Of a DNA stretch of 9,915 nt, positions 7,016-9,915 are shown one piece after another (position 1 is the first letter of the stretch; every line of letters starts with the position of its first letter). This DNA comes from Anaerolineaceae bacterium UBA5838 (GTDB lineage Bacteria > Chloroflexota > Anaerolineae > Anaerolineales > Anaerolineaceae). The stretch is taken from assembly GCA_002432795.1 (NCBI GenBank), contig DJGU01000017.1, positions 1-9,915 of the forward strand, given 5' to 3'. The position numbers and the translations under genes are program-made. Under the pieces are notes generated by a model. It worked only from the letters and a program-made list of their open reading frames with translations. It was not told the DNA's origin and made no database searches.

Positions 7016-7405
7016 TTTTTCTATTTTCCTTTAAAAATAAATTATTTCACCGGTAAGACTTTCTTCCAATACCCGATACCAATGACTTGGCTCCAAAAAA
7101 ATGTAACAGTTCTTATGATAGTTCAACTGATTGAGAAAATATAGGGTGAATCTGATAGCCAAAGCTAACCGTCTACCATTGAATTTATATAGCAACGCGA
7201 TGCCATCGATCCAGAAATAAGCTGCTGATAAAATGGATGAACTTTTCAGATTTATTTATGTCAGCGGTGAACTGAACAAGACCAAGAAAAAAATGAACAA
7301 ATTTCCAGCAACTGTAGGATTGTTACTCAAAAGAGCTCATATTTTAATTGGGCTCTTTCTCACCCAAAATGTGGGATAGTGCGGCATATTTTCCGCGATA
7401 TTTAA
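7016..7405. other. Intergenic region upstream of aldo/keto reductase
   Basis: No coding frame with credible start or motif is seen. It should hold the minus-strand promoter of the reductase. It also holds one stem-loop (7331-7359) and a short GCGG/CCGC inverted pair at 7381-7396 just before tRNA-fragment copy B. Confidence 0.4.
7331..7359. terminator. Stem-loop with T-run, weak terminator
   Basis: AAAGAGC (7331-7337) pairs perfectly with GCTCTTT (7353-7359) around a 15-base loop. The arms supply short T or A tracts on both strands, so it could end transcripts from either side. The stem is short and AT-rich. Confidence 0.3.
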
Positions 7406-7502
7406 TGCCCCCGGAGAGACAAGGTCCCCCTTGTGGGGATTCGAACTCCCAACCATCTGACACAGTCTCCTCATAGGAACCCTGACGGGTGTGCTGCGCA
7501 AG
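7406..7502 (-). repeat. tRNA-Arg 3'-end duplicate, copy B, with insertion
   Basis: It begins like the tRNA 3' end (TGCCCCCGGAGAGA, 7406-7419), then carries extra bases CAAGGTCCCCCTTGTGGG before resuming TTCGAACTCCCAACC. The extra bases form hairpins (ACAAGG-TCCC-CCTTGT, or TCCCC-CTTGT-GGGGA). After CTGA it continues with the 42-base segment shared with copy A (two differences), ending in CTGCGCAAG. It lacks the 5' half of a tRNA and cannot function as one. Confidence 0.7.
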
Positions 7503-7551
7503 TTGTCAAAGGTATGAAAGATATGTTTGATTATGGTTGTGAAGTTGATAT

Positions 7552-7582
7552 GAGATCGCCGCGCTACGCTCGCGATGACGGA
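7552..7582. repeat. REP-like palindromic repeat next to copy C
   Basis: GAGATCGCCGCGCTACGC followed by TCGCGATGACGGA forms an interrupted palindrome (ATCGC/GCGAT outside, GCG-CTA-CGC inside). Related units occur at 7675-7709 and 9591-9628. Such dispersed palindromes are often spread by single-strand transposases and can act as nucleoid or RNA-end structures. Confidence 0.6.
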
Positions 7583-7590
7583 ACAAAAAG

Positions 7591-7656
7591 TGCCCCCGGA
7601 GAGATTCGAACTCCCAACCGACTGACATAGTCCCCACATGGGGGATTCGAAGTCAG
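7591..7656 (-). repeat. tRNA-Arg 3'-end duplicate, copy C, with insertion
   Basis: Bases 7591-7625 equal the tRNA 3' end and T-arm (7718-7752). An 18-base insert CATAGTCCCCACATGGGG with hairpin TCCCC-ACAT-GGGGG follows, then GATTCGAAGTCAG of the anticodon arm. The acceptor 5' strand and D-arm are absent. The upstream flank TCGCGATGACGGAA-AAAAAG is shared with the intact gene, so this copy and the gene form a tandem duplication with a 127-base period. Confidence 0.75.
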
Positions 7657-7674
7657 TTTTTGAAAATTCAGTCG

Positions 7675-7709
7675 GAGATTGCTTCACAAAAAAGGTTCGC
7701 GATGACGGA
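7675..7709. repeat. REP-like repeat, degenerate, beside tRNA-Arg
   Basis: GAGATTGCTTCAC to GGTTCGCGATGACGGA is a diverged relative of the unit at 7552-7582. It sits directly downstream of the tRNA-Arg 3' end, as the better-kept unit does beside copy C. Confidence 0.5.
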
Positions 7710-7717
7710 ATAAAAAG

Positions 7718-7790
7718 TGCCCCCGGAGAGATTCGAACTCCCAACCGACTGATTCGAAGTCAGGTACTCTATCCATTGAGCTACGGGGGC
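7718..7790 (-). tRNA. tRNA-Arg (anticodon UCG)
   Basis: Read on the minus strand, the acceptor GCCCCCG pairs fully with CGGGGGC. The D-arm is GCTC-AATGGATA-GAGT, with A20 as expected for arginine. The anticodon stem/loop CCTGA-CTTCGAA-TCAGT puts TCG at 34-36 after T33. The T-arm GGGAG-TTCGAAT-CTCTC is normal and the discriminator base is A. The first anticodon-stem pair is a C-T mismatch. CCA is not encoded and would be added after transcription. A T-run follows the 3' end. It decodes CGA/CGN arginine codons. Its 3' end is the source of the repeats at 7591, 7406 and 4689. Confidence 0.95.
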
Positions 7791-7800
7791 GAGCGACAAA

Positions 7801-7806
7801 ATTATA
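7801..7806 (-). promoter_or_regulatory. -10 box of tRNA-Arg promoter
   Basis: TATAAT on the minus strand lies 10 bases before the tRNA 5' end, so transcription would start just before the mature end. No good -35 is seen at the usual distance; the upstream DNA is GC-rich. Confidence 0.5.
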
Positions 7807-7836
7807 CCGCATGCGCACGGATTTGCGCGCCGGCAG

Positions 7837-9318
7837 TTAGTCCAGATTGTAGTAGTTATAAATCGCGCCGGAAATGTTGGCGAACAGCAGGTTTGCCCGG
7901 TCGAAGATCACCTGCACGGGGTGGTGAATGAACACCGAAAGGACGTAATTTCCGCCAGGGGTGTAGATGATGCCAGCGTCCGCCATGGTATGTACATAGC
8001 CATCTTGCACTTCGTTTGCCCAGCCGTGTTTGTGCGCCACCTGCGTTCCGGAGGGCACGCCGGCTTCAAATAGCACGCCAATTTTGTTGCGCGAGAGGTA
8101 GGTGACCATCATCTGGCATTCTGCCTGGGTGATAGCTCCCTCAAAGGCAACCGGGATCGAGCCGCCGTAGCTCTCGGCGCAATAGTAGATGTCTTCGAGC
8201 AGCAAGCCCATGTCCAGCGGGGTGGTCTGACCGTAGCGGTCAGGGTCGGTGTCGTAGTCGGTGCGCTGGTTGGCGGGGGTGGAAAACTCCTTGAGGAGCG
8301 GCGAGCCAAGCCCAAAGAAACCGCCCCAGAAAGTGTTCTCAAGCCCGAGCAATTGGGCGTCATCTGTGATGCGCAGGGGGGCGAGATTGGGCTCGATGAC
8401 CTTCTTCGCCACCGAGTCGGTCGATTCATTGCTCGACATCTCCACCATCGCTTCGATCTCTGCCAGGATTTCGGGGTCATAAGGGGCTTCGAGGTTTTTG
8501 AAGAGCGTGATCAGGGTCGGGATTTTGATCGTGCTCCAGGCGGAGTAGGCGATGTTGACGGGGTAGTCCATGTCGCCGACCTTGCTGTGGGCGAAGTGGA
8601 GCACGAAGCCGCTCTGCAGGTCTTTGAAGTAGAGCTCCACCACGCCGTCGAAGGCAGATTGGTCGACGATGTCGGTGAGCATGTATTGCAGGATCTCAAA
8701 GGAGGGTTTGGCTGGGTTGGTACGCAGCACTTCCAGCCTGGCGGTGCGACGCGAGCTGGAAGAAAGCGCGTTGATGATGCGGTCAACGGAGGTATCGTAG
8801 TCGAGCTCGGTGCCGGCAAGGCCAGTGGAGAAACCGCTTTCGCCAGGGATCGGCATGGGGGGCGTGGATGGCTGGTCGTAACGGATGGAGATCTCCGTTT
8901 CGAGATAGTTGCGTATGCGGGCTTCGTCGAATTTGGCTTGCAGGGGGATGTCCAGGCTTGTGATGGGCTGGTTCCAGATATATTTCCAGAAACCGGTCCA
9001 AAAGGGTTCGCCGGTACGCTGCTTATCCGCCGCGGCGAGCATGTTGTTGACTTGCAGCTCAAAGCCGATGGTGGCAGGGCGCACCTGGATGCGGCTGGAC
9101 TGGTATTGCAGTTCGATGGGGGACATGTAGGCCTGCACGAGGCGTTCGGAGGCGGTCTCGAAGGTGAGCCCTCCGATGGGGATGTTGGCGACCGTCAGCC
9201 CGGTGGGAAATGTCGCGCGGATGCGGCCATAGCGCACGAGCTGCAGGATCAGCAGGAAGCTTGCCATGAGGATCAGCCCCAGGGCAGCCCAACGGATTAT
9301 TGAAGTGTTTCTGCGCAT
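7837..9318 (-). CDS. Membrane-anchored class A beta-lactamase-like serine hydrolase
   Basis: The 493-residue product starts with Arg residues and one membrane helix (about 9-28), so the rest is extracytoplasmic. Residues about 36-150 resemble the peptidoglycan-binding module of YoaR/VanW-type proteins (FPTGLTVANIPIGGLTFETA). The C-terminal part is a class A beta-lactamase / penicillin-recognising fold: SxxK as Ser262-Thr-Ile-Lys265 (AWSTIKIPTL), SxN as Ser295-Ser-Asn297 (MSSNEST), and the KTG equivalent Lys430-His-Gly432 (HKHGWANE). It probably acts on D-Ala-D-Ala or another cell-wall substrate; true antibiotic resistance is not indicated. The start is ATG 9318 rather than the longer in-frame ATG at 9429, because the extra 37 residues look non-coding, contain the promoter, and precede the natural anchor. 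GC is much higher than in the genes to the left, suggesting host backbone. Confidence 0.88.
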   Translation of the reverse strand: MRRNTSIIRWAALGLILMASFLLILQLVRYGRIRATFPTGLTVANIPIGGLTFETASERLVQAYMSPIELQYQSSRIQVRPATIGFELQVNNMLAAADKQRTGEPFWTGFWKYIWNQPITSLDIPLQAKFDEARIRNYLETEISIRYDQPSTPPMPIPGESGFSTGLAGTELDYDTSVDRIINALSSSSRRTARLEVLRTNPAKPSFEILQYMLTDIVDQSAFDGVVELYFKDLQSGFVLHFAHSKVGDMDYPVNIAYSAWSTIKIPTLITLFKNLEAPYDPEILAEIEAMVEMSSNESTDSVAKKVIEPNLAPLRITDDAQLLGLENTFWGGFFGLGSPLLKEFSTPANQRTDYDTDPDRYGQTTPLDMGLLLEDIYYCAESYGGSIPVAFEGAITQAECQMMVTYLSRNKIGVLFEAGVPSGTQVAHKHGWANEVQDGYVHTMADAGIIYTPGGNYVLSVFIHHPVQVIFDRANLLFANISGAIYNYYNLD

Positions 9319-9324
9319 GGGTAG

Positions 9325-9353
9325 ATTATAGTCATTTATAAAAAGTATGGAAA
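9325..9353 (-). promoter_or_regulatory. Promoter giving a predicted leaderless mRNA
   Basis: On the minus strand TTTCCA (9348-9353) and a perfect TATAAT (9325-9330) are 17 bases apart. Only six bases (CTACCC) separate TATAAT from ATG 9318, so transcription should begin at or next to the start codon. No ribosome binding site precedes the ATG, which fits leaderless translation. Confidence 0.6.
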
Positions 9354-9468
9354 ATCGGCCATGGATTCGAGTTTGAAAGTCGATTGGAAGGAAACAAAGT
9401 AACCCCGGAGGAGGATGTGTAATGCGCAAGGTGATGTCTGTTGGAAATGTTAAAGCGCCGGCAGTTTT

Positions 9469-9541
9469 GTTATCCTGAGGAACGAAAGATCTTAGCCTGT
9501 TTGCCTTAAGATTCTAGTCAAAAAAATGGCTCAGGATGAGA
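9469..9541. repeat. Dispersed palindromic repeat, unit 1
   Basis: TATCCTGAGG (9471-9480) and CTCAGGATGA (9530-9539) are inverted arms around GAACGAAAGATCTT and AAGATTCT blocks. It has the same layout as the units at 9736 and 9834. Confidence 0.6.
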
Positions 9542-9590
9542 AGAACTTTTTGGTTGCACATTTCAACCTCTCACAACTGAAGACCAAAGC

Positions 9591-9628
9591 GAGATCGCCA
9601 CGGTCGCTAACGCTCCCTCGCGATGACA
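9591..9628. repeat. REP-like palindromic repeat
   Basis: GAGATCGCCACGGTCGC to CTCGCGATGACAC is related to the unit at 7552-7582, with the same ends and a longer middle. Confidence 0.55.
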
Positions 9629-9735
9629 CAGGGAAATAATTTTGTTCGTAGGTCGGACGAGGTACTTGAGAAGCTGTGTGATGAGCCTTTGTTGCTCACT
9701 CCGATAGTCTTACTGGGGAATCCATTGTAATTTTG

Positions 9736-9801
9736 ATCGAAGTGAAGGATATTGATCTTCTACCTTGAAGATTCTTCGCAAAAGAGGCTCAGAATGACAG
9801 G
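9736..9801. repeat. Dispersed palindromic repeat, unit 2
   Basis: It carries CGAAGTGAAGGAT, GAAGATTCTTCGC and the arm CTCAGAATGACAGG. It shares TTCGCAAAAGAGGCTCAGA exactly with unit 3. The left arm TGTCATCCTGAG is missing or diverged. Confidence 0.55.
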
Positions 9802-9833
9802 ACATCGGCTCAGGATGGCAGGATGGGTGGGTC

Positions 9834-9899
9834 TGTCATCCTGAGGAACGAAGGATCTTGCTCTTCTGCCGTTAAGATTTTTCGCAAAAGAGGCTCAGA
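9834..9899. repeat. Dispersed palindromic repeat, unit 3
   Basis: It begins TGTCATCCTGAGGAACGAAG and ends TTCGCAAAAGAGGCTCAGA. The right arm stops before AATGACA, replaced by CCTGCTATTAG. Together with units 1 and 2 it fills the gene-free stretch 9430-9915, where no coding frame is supported. Confidence 0.6.
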
Positions 9900-9915
9900 C
9901 CTGCTATTAGAAGTC

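Noticed and set aside
7406..7790. CRISPR-like array from the spaced tRNA fragments
   Set aside because: Spacing is irregular, the repeats are tRNA 3' ends, and no cas genes are present.
7337..7931. Several small frames encoding GEIRTPNRLI-like peptides
   Set aside because: These are translations of the tRNA-Arg complement and its duplicates. Such peptides are a well-known spurious annotation around tRNA genes.
8353..9303. A 316-codon plus-strand open frame opposite the serine hydrolase
   Set aside because: Long antisense frames are expected in GC-rich coding DNA; its product is low-complexity Gly/Val/His-rich and no start signal is seen.
7837..9318. An acquired antibiotic-resistance beta-lactamase
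   Set aside because: The SxxK, SxN and KHG motifs fit the fold, but the membrane anchor, peptidoglycan-binding module and low similarity to known resistance enzymes point to a cell-wall role.
7827..9466. GCGCCGGCAGTT at both 7827-7838 and 9455-9466, flanking the serine hydrolase gene
   Set aside because: A 12-base GC-rich match can arise by chance in GC-rich DNA, and no transposase or further terminal similarity supports a mobile unit.

Overview
The window looks like a piece of a free-living bacterial chromosome. A member of the Chloroflexota (Anaerolineae-like) is my best guess. This rests on family content, on dispersed palindromic repeats with TCATCCTGAGGAACGAAGGATC-type arms, and on a gene with a TATAAT box almost touching its ATG. 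It is inference; no marker gene fixes the taxon.

There are two compositional halves. From 1 to about 7700 the DNA is AT-rich with accessory genes. From about 7790 to 9420 it is clearly GC-richer and carries a tRNA-Arg(UCG) gene and a membrane-anchored serine hydrolase. The change falls at the tRNA gene. The 3' end of that tRNA is repeated three more times toward the left (7591, 7406, 4689), as expected where tRNA-targeting integrative elements have come and gone. No integrase is present in the window.

Left part: an intact IS630-family element (141-1328, TA duplication, transposase in two frames joined at an 8-A slippery run) sits inside the 5' end of a J-domain co-chaperone gene. Removing the IS and one TA restores one continuous reading frame across the site. 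The truncated J-domain gene (1349-2035) is followed with zero spacing (TAAATG) by a seven-repeat WD40 protein (2036-3217), then by a protein with an unrecognised N-terminal domain and C-terminal TPRs (3335-4642). J-domain, WD40 and TPR are all protein-interaction or chaperone-recruitment modules, so these genes may form one uncharacterised Hsp70-linked complex now damaged by the IS.

Middle part: a tRNA-fragment repeat, a promoter/operator-like palindrome, a membrane-anchored alpha/beta hydrolase (5033-5773), and a convergent aldo/keto reductase (6071-7015, minus). They lie between two tRNA-fragment repeats.

Right part: a cluster of tRNA-derived repeats with small hairpin insertions, the intact tRNA-Arg, a class A beta-lactamase-like serine hydrolase (7837-9318, minus) with a promoter predicted to give a leaderless mRNA, and a gene-free end (9430-9915) filled with dispersed palindromic repeats.
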